Positions 34,554 to 42,917 of a stretch of 64,000 bases of DNA are shown here, in pieces. Every line of letters starts with the position of its first letter. Position 1 is the first letter of the stretch. The DNA is from Clostridia bacterium (lineage in GTDB: Bacteria > Bacillota > Clostridia > Oscillospirales > CAG-272). The translations under genes were made by a program, and so were the position numbers. The notes below the pieces were generated by a model. That model ran no database searches, was not told where the DNA came from, and saw only the letters and a program-made list of their open reading frames with translations. Location of the stretch: positions 1-64,000 of the forward strand of contig JAGAVJ010000021.1 of the NCBI GenBank assembly GCA_017942005.1. The letters run 5' to 3'.

Positions 34554-34835
34554 CTACTTTTTTCCGATATCCGTTTCTGTACCGGTACGTTCCTTTGCGG
34601 CTTGCTCACGGGCTTTCTGTTCCATCGCAAGGCGAGCTTTCGCGTCCTCTATTGATTCCCCCTCATGTGTCAGAAACTGATCCACAAATTTATCTTCCAC
34701 CTTTTTGTATGCGCCGACCACACTGTCCTCAATTTTCTTATAACTGCCGACTACGCTATCTTCAATTTTCTTGTAACCGTCGGTAACACGCTCCGCAATT
34801 TTTTCGTTTACTTCAACCAATTTTGATTTTGCCAT
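34554..34835 (-). CDS. Small YKKIEDSVVG-repeat protein
   Basis: Charged protein of 93 aa without membrane segments or signal peptide. Residues about 21-53 hold three near-identical 11-aa units (YKKIEDSVVGS, YKKIEDSVVGA, YKKVEDKFVDQ), which would form an amphipathic helix. AGGAGA precedes the ATG. It follows the membrane protein gene at 34866 by about 30 nt, so the two form a unit next to the two-component system. Function unknown. Confidence 0.78.
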   Translation of the reverse strand: MAKSKLVEVNEKIAERVTDGYKKIEDSVVGSYKKIEDSVVGAYKKVEDKFVDQFLTHEGESIEDAKARLAMEQKAREQAAKERTGTETDIGKK

Positions 34836-34865
34836 ATTCTATTTCTCCTATTCCACTATTCCACT

Positions 34866-35243
34866 TTAATCTTTGATGCCTTTGCAAAGCGGGATCAGGC
34901 AGAGCAGAAGTACAATGCCTATAATGCCAACGATAATACCTTGCACCATTAAGCCTTCCCATACCATGGTCATACACATGCCGACACCGAGCACCAACGC
35001 GCCAACCACACTGAGCAGGATTGTTCCGATTGTCTTTCCGCTGAGCTTCACAAGAATCGGTTTATGGCTCATCTTTCGGCGGACCATAACCATGATAAGC
35101 AATATGACTGCGCCGACTGCGGCGACAACTACACCCTGAGTAAAGGCATTCCATTCTGGGAGCAGGCACATGCACATACCTATTGCAAACAGGATGCCTC
35201 CGATGGTGCTGAGGATAAGGGTTACGAAATTCTTTTTGGTCAT
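34866..35243 (-). CDS. Four-helix membrane protein with an internal duplication
   Basis: Protein of 125 aa with two helical hairpins. The first half (ILSTIGGILFAIGMCMCLL...GVVVAAVGAVILL) and the second half (ILLSVVGALVLGVGMCMTMVW...GIIVGIIGIVLLL) align as an internal duplication. The second half resembles the protein at 31189-31563. GGGAGG precedes the ATG. The GMCMC/GMCMT cysteines are notable. Function unknown. Confidence 0.78.
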   Translation of the reverse strand: MTKKNFVTLILSTIGGILFAIGMCMCLLPEWNAFTQGVVVAAVGAVILLIMVMVRRKMSHKPILVKLSGKTIGTILLSVVGALVLGVGMCMTMVWEGLMVQGIIVGIIGIVLLLCLIPLCKGIKD

Positions 35244-35421
35244 TTTGGACTACCTCCCAAACGATGTTTTGTTTTTGTGATCTCTCACTTGTTGATTCTA
35301 TTATACATTTCTTTTGTTTTTAAGATAATTACGAAATGTTTGAGAATTATTAAAAAGTATTTTTCTTTAAAATAACGGCGAAAATATCTTTATGATCTCG
35401 GCAAGCATTTTCCCAAAAAAT

Positions 35422-35462
35422 AACGGGGCTGTTGCAAGTTTTCAACTTGCAACAGCCCCGTT
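35422..35462 (-). terminator. GGGGCTGTTGCAAG palindrome, terminator of proS
   Basis: Perfect stem AACGGGGCTGTTGCAAG/CTTGCAACAGCCCCGTT with a 7-nt loop, 68 nt after the proS stop. A canonical short form of the repeat family. Confidence 0.85.
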
Positions 35463-35529
35463 ATGATATCTTTGTTATGTTTTTGAAATGCTTTGGAATT
35501 GTTTGCGAAATATGAAAATGAGAACGGTT

Positions 35530-37239
35530 TTATTTTGCTTCCGATACGATCTTCAACACTTCATTTGCTGCCATATCCATGGAAACGTTGACAGAAAAGC
35601 GCTTATCTCTCGAAACGATTTCGACGATATTCTGTTTGATATTTCGGGGACTGACAATCACGCGGAATGGTACGCCAAGCAGGTCTGCATCCGAGAACAT
35701 CACGCCGGCGCTCAGTTTGCGGTCGTCATAGATGACTTCCAACCCCTTACTTTGCAATTCTTCGTATAATGTATCCGCATATACTCGAACTGCGGCATCA
35801 TCTGCACGAACCGCACAAAGGTGTACCTGCCACGGCGCAACCGCCAAAGGCCATATCGGACCGTGATCGTCATGATGCGCCTCACAGATGGAAGCGGCAA
35901 GTCTTCCGACACCGATACCGTAGCATCCCATCATCGGATACTGTGTTTCTCCATTGCTGTCAATATATGTCATATTCATAGATTTGGTGTACTTGGTACC
36001 GAGCTGGAAAATATTCCCCACTTCAATACCGCGGGATATGGTAATCGCAGGCTTGCCGCAATGCGGGCAAATGCCGCCTTCCTGTATTTTGGCGAAATCA
36101 TGATATTCCGCACCGGTCACATCACGGCGCATATCAAGACCCGTGTAATGATATTCGCATACGTTTGCGCCGCAGGAAAGATTGTTCCTATTCTCAAGAG
36201 AACGGTCATACAGAACGGTAAAATCACCACTCAGATTCACAGGGCCGATATACCCTGCATGGAGTCCGCTTTCCTCAGTGATCATCGCAGGATGGATGTC
36301 ATAGCCCAAATGGTTGGTGAGTTTGGTTTCGTTGACCTCAAGATCACCGCGAATAAACAGTACAATATAATGGTCATCCGCATTCCGCTGATACACGACC
36401 GCCTTGCAGGAAGTCTGTTCATCACAATGCAGAAATGCACAGATTTCCTCAATGGTGTGGATGTTCGGGGTATGTACCAAAGTCAGTTCTTCGGAAACAG
36501 CATCTCTCTTGTTATGAAGGATACACTCTGCCGCTTCCATATTGGCACGGTAATCACATTCCGTACAGATGGCAATCGAGTCTTCCCCAATCGGGGTAAG
36601 CAGCATAAATTCATGAGAAATACTGCCGCCCATCATACCGGAGTCGGAGGCAACCGAAAGGACCTCCGGCAGTCCGACTCTTGCATAGATTCGTTCATAC
36701 GCTTTATGGCACGTATCGTAATACGCTTCTAAGTCTGCCTGGCTTGTATGGAAGGAATACGCATCCTTCATGGTAAATTCACGCACACAAATCAGTCCGG
36801 CTCTCGGTCTTGCCTCATCACGGAATTTTGTTTGAATCTGATACACCATAAAAGGATATTTTGTATAACTCTGCCCATACTCACGGACAAGCTGAACCGC
36901 GGCTTCCTCGTGCGTCATACCGAGGACAAGAGGACTTTCATTGCGGTCATGAAAGCGAACCATTTCTTTGCCGATGCTTTCATATCTGCCGGATTCCTGC
37001 CAAAGGGAAGCCGGCATAACGACAGGGAACTGCACCTCCTGCCCGTCAATCGCGTCCATCTCTTCACGAATGATTTGCTCGATCTTGCGGGTTACCCGTT
37101 TCAGCGGCATATAAGAGGAAAAAATGCCATTTGCCACATACTTCATATAGCCGCCGCGCACCATCAGCGCATGGCTGTCAACGATACAGTCTGACGGTCT
37201 TTCCCGGAAACGGTCTCCGACCAATTTTTCAAGTTTCAT
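35530..37239 (-). CDS. proS: Proline--tRNA ligase
   Basis: Class II synthetase of 569 aa charging tRNA-Pro, bacterial-type. Motif 2 is QIQTKFRDEARPRAGLICVR; the editing (YbaK-like) domain is inserted at about 225-380; motif 3 is in GIGVGRLAASICEAHHD; the anticodon domain starts near VHLCAVR. The start at 37239 (MKLEKLVGDRFRERP) is the normal N-terminus and follows the SD-hairpin leader; a longer frame to 37350 would include it. Transcription is controlled by a T-box. Confidence 0.96.
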   Translation of the reverse strand: MKLEKLVGDRFRERPSDCIVDSHALMVRGGYMKYVANGIFSSYMPLKRVTRKIEQIIREEMDAIDGQEVQFPVVMPASLWQESGRYESIGKEMVRFHDRNESPLVLGMTHEEAAVQLVREYGQSYTKYPFMVYQIQTKFRDEARPRAGLICVREFTMKDAYSFHTSQADLEAYYDTCHKAYERIYARVGLPEVLSVASDSGMMGGSISHEFMLLTPIGEDSIAICTECDYRANMEAAECILHNKRDAVSEELTLVHTPNIHTIEEICAFLHCDEQTSCKAVVYQRNADDHYIVLFIRGDLEVNETKLTNHLGYDIHPAMITEESGLHAGYIGPVNLSGDFTVLYDRSLENRNNLSCGANVCEYHYTGLDMRRDVTGAEYHDFAKIQEGGICPHCGKPAITISRGIEVGNIFQLGTKYTKSMNMTYIDSNGETQYPMMGCYGIGVGRLAASICEAHHDDHGPIWPLAVAPWQVHLCAVRADDAAVRVYADTLYEELQSKGLEVIYDDRKLSAGVMFSDADLLGVPFRVIVSPRNIKQNIVEIVSRDKRFSVNVSMDMAANEVLKIVSEAK

Positions 37240-37318
37240 ATCAATAACCCTGACTTTTGCGTATGCAAAAGCTTCCTTTCCATGTGGAATTGTGGCGTGC
37301 CGCAGGCACTTGAGCCAC
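37240..37318 (-). promoter_or_regulatory. SD-hairpin leader of proS
   Basis: Minus-strand order: hairpin GTGGCTC/GCCAC region with CACAATTCCACATG, SD GAAAGGAAG (37280-37272), hairpin CTTTTGC/GCAAAAG (37271-37254), AGGGTTATTGAT, ATG at 37239. It parallels the geneless element at 31652-31760 in all parts. Confidence 0.62.
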
Positions 37319-37350
37319 CAAACGTATCTCCGTTTTTTGTTTTTGAACAC

Positions 37351-37605
37351 AAAAAAGCCCTAAGCCAATTGTACATCAGCTTAGGACGAACGATAAACAT
37401 GTCCGTGGTACCACCTAAATTCGGATAGAATCCGCACTTTCCGGCACGGGAAAATTCCGATGCCATTTCTCTGTAACGGGAGAACCCGGTGAGGCTTACT
37501 GTCATTTCAGCTCACAGCTCAAAGATGGGTTGGGCATCTTTTCAATCAAGGCTCGCACCGACCGCCTTCTCTCTGAGAATCCAAGACGCTTACTGTTTCT
37601 TATCA
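37351..37605 (-). promoter_or_regulatory. T-box riboswitch of proS
   Basis: The minus strand has T-box core TAGGTGGTACCACGG (37417-37403) and terminator CCTAAGC/GCTTAGG followed by GCTTTTTT (37386-37351). A CCT triplet at 37494-37492, just before CACCGGG, is a candidate proline specifier; its exact alignment is less certain than for the two Trp T-boxes. Left boundary approximate. Confidence 0.9.
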
Positions 37606-37632
37606 TAGCTTTTGTGTTCAATTTTTATGAAA

Positions 37633-37660
37633 TAACGCTCCCGATTTACTGGGAGCGTAT
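37633..37660 (-). terminator. Terminator of tRNA-Val, second copy
   Basis: ACGCTCCC pairs with GGGAGCGT (37635-37658) between the tRNA-Val gene and the proS leader; the minus strand continues TTATTTC. Confidence 0.75.
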
Positions 37661-37680
37661 TTGCTGTCCGTTTTCCGGAC

Positions 37681-37757
37681 TGGTGCAGGCAGAGAGACTC
37701 GAACTCTAGACCTTCCGCACGTCAAGCGGATGCTCTAACCAACTGAGCTATGCCTGC
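37681..37757 (-). tRNA. tRNA-Val (GAC), second copy
   Basis: Minus-strand tRNA identical over 77 nt to 24260-24336, including CCA and the GAC anticodon. Confidence 0.97.
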
Positions 37758-37797
37758 AAGGATTTATGAACTTGTCCCTTTTGCTTGGAACATTTAT

Positions 37798-37826
37798 ATT
37801 ATACCATAGGATTCCATTTTTGTCAA
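37798..37826 (-). promoter_or_regulatory. Promoter of tRNA-Val, second copy
   Basis: TTGACA (37826-37821), 17-bp spacer, TATAAT (37803-37798) on the minus strand. Confidence 0.85.
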
Positions 37827-37891
37827 GCATTTTTTTCAAAATTTTATAACAACCGTCGAAAGATTTTAAATCGCGCTGTCAAAAAATATAT

Positions 37892-37924
37892 AAGGCTGCT
37901 GCACCGAAATACAGCAGCCCCTTG
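37892..37924 (-). terminator. Terminator of the GH78-like gene
   Basis: GGCTGCTG pairs with CAGCAGCC; a short member of the GGGGCTGTTGC family, 14 nt after the gene end. Confidence 0.65.
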
Positions 37925-37937
37925 GGTTATTGGCGTA

Positions 37938-39683
37938 TCAGCCCATGATGATTTCAATTTCCTTCGGTGCGGAAACGTCAGAGCGTATCGTACCATCTTC
38001 CTGTCTGGTATGAGAAACCGTGACAAGACCGTAGGGTGTCGGGAAGGTACCCTTTGCATAGGAAAGATCGCCGAGACGCGGATCAATGCGGAGCTTCTTG
38101 CAGCCGGGTTCTTCGATGCGGATACCGAGCACATACTGTGTCAGATACGGGCAGGGACCGGAAGCCCAGCCGTGGCACAGGCTGTGACGGAACTTAATAT
38201 AGCAGTAAGCGCCCCAGTCCCCGTGAATGTCAACTTTTCCTTCGGGAACAAGCGCATCAATCGGCGCAGCATTTTCCATCCAGTCGAGGTTGAAGTCTTC
38301 CCAGAAGGAGGTTGCGCCCATCTTGATCATACCGCCCCAGTAATCACGCAGTGCGTTCAAAGCGCCGACGTCGTCACCTGCCATTGCCTTTGCTTTGAGA
38401 AGGTAATAGCCGAGGAATGTAGAGAAACCGTGTGCGCCGTTGACCGAAATCAGGGAATCGTTCATTTCCTTTGCATCACAAAGACCGGCAAGTACCATCA
38501 GCGCACCGGCAGATTTGGAGCCGTTGCAGTCGGGAATGTGCTTTGCCATGCGGTCCGCAGACGCACGGCAGACTGCGGCAAGATCGGTATTGCCAAGTAC
38601 CTCCAGCATATCAGCGCCGGCATACAGCGCCCACCGGACAAGTCCCTGCATTCCGGCATGCATGGCTTCGGGATTGGCATTGTTCGGCCAGTCAAGGAAT
38701 TTACCGGGCATCTGCTCCACACCGTTTTCATCGACAAGCGATGCGATGTGGGACAAAAGCTTGGTTAAATATTCTTCCTGTTCCCGCAGATAGGCAAGAT
38801 CTGCGTGTGCCATATACCATTCCTTGTGCAGAAGAATCCACCACAGAGAATAAGACGGCATAGAGTTCATCCACTCGATACGGTCTTGTGTAATCGGCGC
38901 TTCCTCTCTTGCAAGGTCAAGAGACTTCGGTACGACTTCATTGTAACCGAACGCGGTGATGATGGTCATGACCTCGGTGTGCATATCGCCAATCCATACA
39001 AGGCGGTCTCGTTTGATACCGTCCCAGAGGTACTCCTGCATGTTCAGGTGCGCGGTGTACGCAGCGGTGTTCCAAATCTGGTTGAGCAGGGGATCGGAGC
39101 AGTCAAAGGAGCCTTTGTATTCAATATCGCGGAAAATAAAGGTGGCGTTGATGCTCTTGAAGGTGATCAGAGACTCTTCACCGAGCAGATCAATGCGTGC
39201 AAAGCGGAAACCGGATTCGTTGGTTTCCATTGCGGAATGGGAGCCGATGTTGATAACCATATCGCGGTTTGCGTGATCATTTGTGGTGTTCTTGACGCCC
39301 AGGTCCGTCATTGCTTCCATGACAGATTCGCCGAGACGGACGCGTACATTGGCACGGCCGGGGTTGTCCTGTGTGCCGACCTGATCTGAGGACTGGGAAG
39401 CCCATACCATCAGACGCAGGGAGCCGTGGATTTCCATACCGAAGTCAAGCAGAATGGAAGCGGCAGGCTTGCCGGGCTTGTTTGCCATGATGCAGCGGTC
39501 GGACTGGTTGCGGTTCAGGGTGATTTGTTCGCGCTTGGGGACAAGCAGATTTTCCGCACCGATAATTTCCGCGCCGTCTTCCGCAGACGACCAGACGATA
39601 CGGGTAGGAACGAGATAGCGGCGGGAACGTACATCGGGGTCCTTGCCGTTTAAGACAGGGTATTTATCGTAGATTCTTGCCAT
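37938..39683 (-). CDS. Alpha-L-rhamnosidase-like glycoside hydrolase (GH78-like)
   Basis: Protein of 581 aa without signal peptide. N-terminal beta region to about 200; then an (alpha/alpha)6-barrel with NMQEYLWDGIKRDRLVWIGD (acidic residues of the GH78 active-site region) and, late in the barrel, SFWEDFNLDW and SLCHGWASGPCPYL, the typical GH78 end motif. The C-terminal beta domain contains LRIDPRLGDLSYAKG. Predicted cytoplasmic enzyme acting on rhamnosides or related glycans; the exact substrate is unproven. AGAAAGGA precedes the ATG. Confidence 0.84.
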   Translation of the reverse strand: MARIYDKYPVLNGKDPDVRSRRYLVPTRIVWSSAEDGAEIIGAENLLVPKREQITLNRNQSDRCIMANKPGKPAASILLDFGMEIHGSLRLMVWASQSSDQVGTQDNPGRANVRVRLGESVMEAMTDLGVKNTTNDHANRDMVINIGSHSAMETNESGFRFARIDLLGEESLITFKSINATFIFRDIEYKGSFDCSDPLLNQIWNTAAYTAHLNMQEYLWDGIKRDRLVWIGDMHTEVMTIITAFGYNEVVPKSLDLAREEAPITQDRIEWMNSMPSYSLWWILLHKEWYMAHADLAYLREQEEYLTKLLSHIASLVDENGVEQMPGKFLDWPNNANPEAMHAGMQGLVRWALYAGADMLEVLGNTDLAAVCRASADRMAKHIPDCNGSKSAGALMVLAGLCDAKEMNDSLISVNGAHGFSTFLGYYLLKAKAMAGDDVGALNALRDYWGGMIKMGATSFWEDFNLDWMENAAPIDALVPEGKVDIHGDWGAYCYIKFRHSLCHGWASGPCPYLTQYVLGIRIEEPGCKKLRIDPRLGDLSYAKGTFPTPYGLVTVSHTRQEDGTIRSDVSAPKEIEIIMG

Positions 39684-39739
39684 TGTGACAAATTCCTTTC
39701 TTGTTTGGATAAATGTGAATCATCCGAAGATTCTGTTTA

Positions 39740-39768
39740 ATTATATCATGGTTTGTGAGGTTCGTCAA
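39740..39768 (-). promoter_or_regulatory. Promoter of the GH78-like gene
   Basis: TTGACG (39768-39763), 17-bp spacer, TATAAT (39745-39740) on the minus strand. Confidence 0.75.
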
Positions 39769-39840
39769 GGGAAAACAAAAATTTCACAATTTTAGGATGT
39801 TTCGCATCACAAAAATTCTAAAAACAATATGTATATTAAC

Positions 39841-40046
39841 GTGAGTTTAATGAATTTCATGGGAAAAACTTTTCCCCCAAAAAAGATTTTCCCATTCCCC
39901 TTACCCCCATTCAAAAAACTTTAAACTGGGTAAACGAACAAAAATTTGTGTATTTTTTGTTCGTTTTGCATGATATGTTATTCAAAAAGTTTTTGCGGTG
40001 GAGTTTGAGGAGGTGCTTTTTTCAAAAAGCACCTCCTCATCGAATT
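39841..40046. repeat. Composite repeat (about 205 bp), copy 1
   Basis: Left part: GTGAGTTTAATGAATTTCAT, a GGGAAAA/TTTTCCC hairpin, CATTCAAAAAACTTTAAAC. Middle: AT-rich. Right part: AAAAAGTTTTTGCGGTGGAG, then hairpin GAGGAGGTGCTTTTTT/AAAAAGCACCTCCTC, CATCGAATT. It aligns along its whole length with 47679-47877. Confidence 0.85.
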
Positions 40047-40150
40047 TACGTTATATTAAGATGATGGAGGGAGAAAGCGATAAAAAAGTGGCAGCCATCG
40101 CAGAATTTCAAAAAAATATCATTTCGTGACAAAGAATTCACAAAATCGTC

Positions 40151-40179
40151 TTGAAAAATTTCGGCAGATGTGGTATATT
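40151..40179 (+). promoter_or_regulatory. Promoter upstream of pgk
   Basis: TTGAAA (40151-40156), 17-bp spacer, TATATT (40174-40179). The leader to pgk is about 220 nt and begins with a partial GGGGCTGTCAT repeat end near 40211; no riboswitch was recognised in it. Confidence 0.7.
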
Positions 40180-40403
40180 ATATACTTGATGATATGTAAC
40201 CCTTGGAAAAGGGGCTGTCATAAATTATCATGATTCCGTTTGCAGTACAAATAAATTTGCGGCGCAAATAAACAAGCATTGCAAAACGGTATGACGTTTC
40301 ATTTGCGGGGGGCGGCAATCGCTGCGGTCCGCGTTTGAACGTGCAGTTTCAAAAAAATCTTAGTCTACCCGAAAATTTTATAATAAAAGGAGTTTTTTTC
40401 ACG

Positions 40404-41699
40404 ATGTACAACAAGAAGACTATTGAAGACATCGAAGTATCCGGCAAGAAGGTTCTTGTCCGCTGCGACTTCAACGTTCCATTAAAGGACGGCGTAATTA
40501 CTTCCGACAAGAGAATTGTGGAGGCACTTCCTACCATCAAGTATCTGCTTGAAAACGGCGCAAAGGTGATTCTCTGCTCCCATATGGGTAAGCCGCATGC
40601 CATCTTTACCGAAGGCTTCGGTCTTGATAAGAAGGAAAAGGCAAAGGTAGAAGCACTTCCCGCAGAGGAACAGGCTGCTGCAAAGGCAGAACTGCTTGAG
40701 AAGGCAAAGAAGAATGACGCAAAGAAGTTTACCCTTGCTCCGGTTGCTGCACGTTTGAACGAGCTGCTTGACGGAAAGGTCACATTTGCTTCCGATATTG
40801 TCGGCGACGATGCAAAGGCAAAGATTGCAGCACTCGAACCCGGCAAGGCTGTTCTGATCGAAAATGTCCGTTTCGATGCAAGAGAAACCAAGAATGATCC
40901 TTCTATGGCAAAGGAACTGGCTGATCTTGCTGACATTTATGTCAACGATGCATTTGGTTCCGCACACCGTGCACATGCTTCCACCGCTGGTGTTGCTGAC
41001 TATCTCCCCGCTGTTTCCGGTTACCTGATCAATAAGGAAATCACGGTGATGGGCGGCGCACTGGAAGACCCCAAGAGACCGTTTGTTGCCATCCTCGGCG
41101 GCGCAAAGGTTTCCGACAAAATCGGCGTTATCACCAACCTGATTGAAAAGGTCGATACCCTGATTATCGGCGGCGGTATGGCATATACCTTCTTCAAGGC
41201 AATGGGCTGTGAAGTCGGTACCTCTATCTGTGAAGACGACAAGGTGGAGCTTGCAAAGGAACTGATGGCAAAGGCAAGAGCAAAGGGCGTCAACTTCCTG
41301 CTTCCTGTCGACAATGTCATTGGTAAGGAATACAACGAAAACACCACCTATATGACCATTTACTCCGACTCCATTCCGGACGGCTGGATGGGGCTGGATA
41401 TCGGTCACAAGACACAGGAGCTGTTTGCAAAGTCCATTGAAGGTGCAGGCACGGTTGTCTGGAACGGACCGATGGGCGTTTCCGAATGGGAACATTTTGC
41501 AGCAGGTACAACCGCGGTTGCACAGGCAGTCGCTGATTCCGGTGCCATTTCCATCATCGGCGGCGGTGACTCTGCAGCAGCTGTGGAAAAGCTCGGCTAT
41601 GCCGACAAGATGACCCACATCTCCACCGGCGGCGGCGCATCTCTGGAGTTCCTCGAAGGCAAGAGCCTGCCCGGCATTGCATGCTTAAACGATAAATAA
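40404..41699 (+). CDS. pgk: Phosphoglycerate kinase
   Basis: Glycolytic kinase of 431 aa making ATP from 1,3-bisphosphoglycerate. The N-terminal [11 protein letters not shown], the substrate-binding [16 protein letters not shown] and the C-terminal [13 protein letters not shown] with [17 protein letters not shown] are present. A 25-residue Ala/Lys/Glu-rich insertion near residues 85-110 makes it longer than most (about 395 aa). AAAAGGAG precedes the ATG at 40404. Followed by tpiA. Confidence 0.96.
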   Translation: MYNKKTIEDIEVSGKKVLVRCDFNVPLKDGVITSDKRIVEALPTIKYLLENGAKVILCSHMGKPHAIFTEGFGLDKKEKAKVEALPAEEQAAAKAELLEKAKKNDAKKFTLAPVAARLNELLDGKVTFASDIVGDDAKAKIAALEPGKAVLIENVRFDARETKNDPSMAKELADLADIYVNDAFGSAHRAHASTAGVADYLPAVSGYLINKEITVMGGALEDPKRPFVAILGGAKVSDKIGVITNLIEKVDTLIIGGGMAYTFFKAMGCEVGTSICEDDKVELAKELMAKARAKGVNFLLPVDNVIGKEYNENTTYMTIYSDSIPDGWMGLDIGHKTQELFAKSIEGAGTVVWNGPMGVSEWEHFAAGTTAVAQAVADSGAISIIGGGDSAAAVEKLGYADKMTHISTGGGASLEFLEGKSLPGIACLNDK

Positions 41700-41776
41700 T
41701 ATTCAAAAACCGGGACTTTGATATACCGCCGGGTATTTCATGGCGGTATATCGTTTCCCTTTCAAAATTTTTGCAT

Positions 41777-41855
41777 AGAAAAAGGAGATAGCTTTTTTAT
41801 CGCTTCCAAAATTTTTAAATGACGGCAGCGTACAAAAAGTTATAGAAGAACAATT
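41777..41855 (+). promoter_or_regulatory. Possible SD-hairpin leader of tpiA
   Basis: AAAAAGGAGA (41779-41788) is the only good SD, but lies about 68 nt before the ATG. Arms AGCTTTTT and AAAAAGTT could fold the interval, and AGTTATAGAAGAACAATT precedes the ATG. A weaker member of the leader family. Confidence 0.4.
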
Positions 41856-42617
41856 ATGGATAAGCAGTTCAGAAAAACTGTAATTGCAGGCAACTGGAAG
41901 ATGAACATGACACCCTCCGCTGCATCTGCATTCATTAAAACACTTGCACCGATGGTCGCAGATGCAGACTGTGAAGTCGTTCTCTGTGTTCCTGCAATCG
42001 ACATTCCCGCAGCAGTGGATGCTGCAAAGGGTACCAACATTCATATCGGTGCAGAAAATGTACACTTTGAAGAAAAGGGTGCATACACCGGTGAAATTTC
42101 CGCAGATATGCTGGTCGACGCTGGTGTAGAATATGTCATCGTCGGTCACTCTGAGAGAAGACAGTATTTTGCAGAAACAGACGAAACTGTGAATAAGCGT
42201 ACCAAAGCAGCGCTTTCCCGCAATTTGAAGACCATTGTCTGCGTCGGTGAAACACTGACCCAAAGAGAACAGGGTATTACCGAAGAAACCGTTTCTTTGC
42301 AGACCAAGATCGCACTGGGCGGCGTGACAGAAGAACAGATGAAGAACATCATCATCGCATATGAGCCTGTCTGGGCCATCGGTACCGGCAAGACAGCCAC
42401 TGCAGATCAGGCAGATGAAGTCTGCGGTATCATCCGCGGTGTCATTGCAGGTCTTTATGGTGAAGCTGTTGCAAAGGCAACCACCGTACAGTACGGCGGT
42501 TCTATGAATGCAAAGAACGCAGCAGAGCTTCTCTCCAAGGTCAACGTAGACGGCGGTCTGATCGGCGGCGCGTCTCTTAAGACCGAAGATTTTACTGTCA
42601 TCGTTAAGAACGGCTGA
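41856..42617 (+). CDS. tpiA: Triose-phosphate isomerase
   Basis: Glycolytic enzyme of 253 aa. Substrate Asn-Lys pair in AGNWKMN (about 10-16), catalytic His in VGHSERR, catalytic Glu in AYEPVWAIGTG, and phosphate loop YGGSMN and GGLIGGASL. Co-oriented with pgk, 156 nt downstream. A CGGCTGAT/ATCAGCCG hairpin begins at the stop codon and may end transcription. Confidence 0.97.
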   Translation: MDKQFRKTVIAGNWKMNMTPSAASAFIKTLAPMVADADCEVVLCVPAIDIPAAVDAAKGTNIHIGAENVHFEEKGAYTGEISADMLVDAGVEYVIVGHSERRQYFAETDETVNKRTKAALSRNLKTIVCVGETLTQREQGITEETVSLQTKIALGGVTEEQMKNIIIAYEPVWAIGTGKTATADQADEVCGIIRGVIAGLYGEAVAKATTVQYGGSMNAKNAAELLSKVNVDGGLIGGASLKTEDFTVIVKNG

Positions 42618-42800
42618 TTTATGATCAGCCGGTTATTCCCGATAGACCGAATATAACCCTGTCGCATGCGACAGTCGTGTGGAGACATGTTAATGCGACA
42701 GCCCGTTTGCTCCAATTTTAAAACTGATTTCCCGTTATCACAGGCGGCGCGGGGCTGTTGCACATTGTGGTGCGGCAGTTCCGCATTGTCTTTTTTACAG
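42618..42800. repeat. Intergenic hairpins of the GGGGCTGTTGCA family
   Basis: Contains TGTCGCATGCGACA with a following AATGCGACAGCCCG (42660-42706), which matches the right end of the 123-bp element, and GGGGCTGTTGCAC/GTGCGGCAGTTCC (42751-42782). No gene is visible. Confidence 0.6.
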
Positions 42801-42917
42801 AAAGGATACTTTCGGGCGCAGGATTTCATTTGAAAACGCATGCGTTTTGACGACGTTTTGTATCGTTTCATTTTTCGCGGCAGAATCTTTTCAAGAAACC
42901 GAAAGTTATGGTATGGT
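42801..42917 (+). promoter_or_regulatory. Long SD-hairpin leader of the DUF5722-like gene
   Basis: AGAAAGGA (42799-42805), arm ACTTTCGG (42808-42815), about 80 nt with further stems, arm CCGAAAGT (42899-42906), then TATGGTATGGT and the ATG at 42918. The largest SD-to-AUG interval of the family, about 112 nt. Confidence 0.6.

Noticed and set aside
39841..40046. Composite repeat as part of an insertion sequence
   Set aside because: No transposase frame or consistent terminal inverted repeats were found; it is kept as an intergenic repeat only.
40482..41618. Open frame of over 370 codons antisense to pgk
   Set aside because: pgk is certain from its motifs; the opposite frame is an artefact of its codon use.
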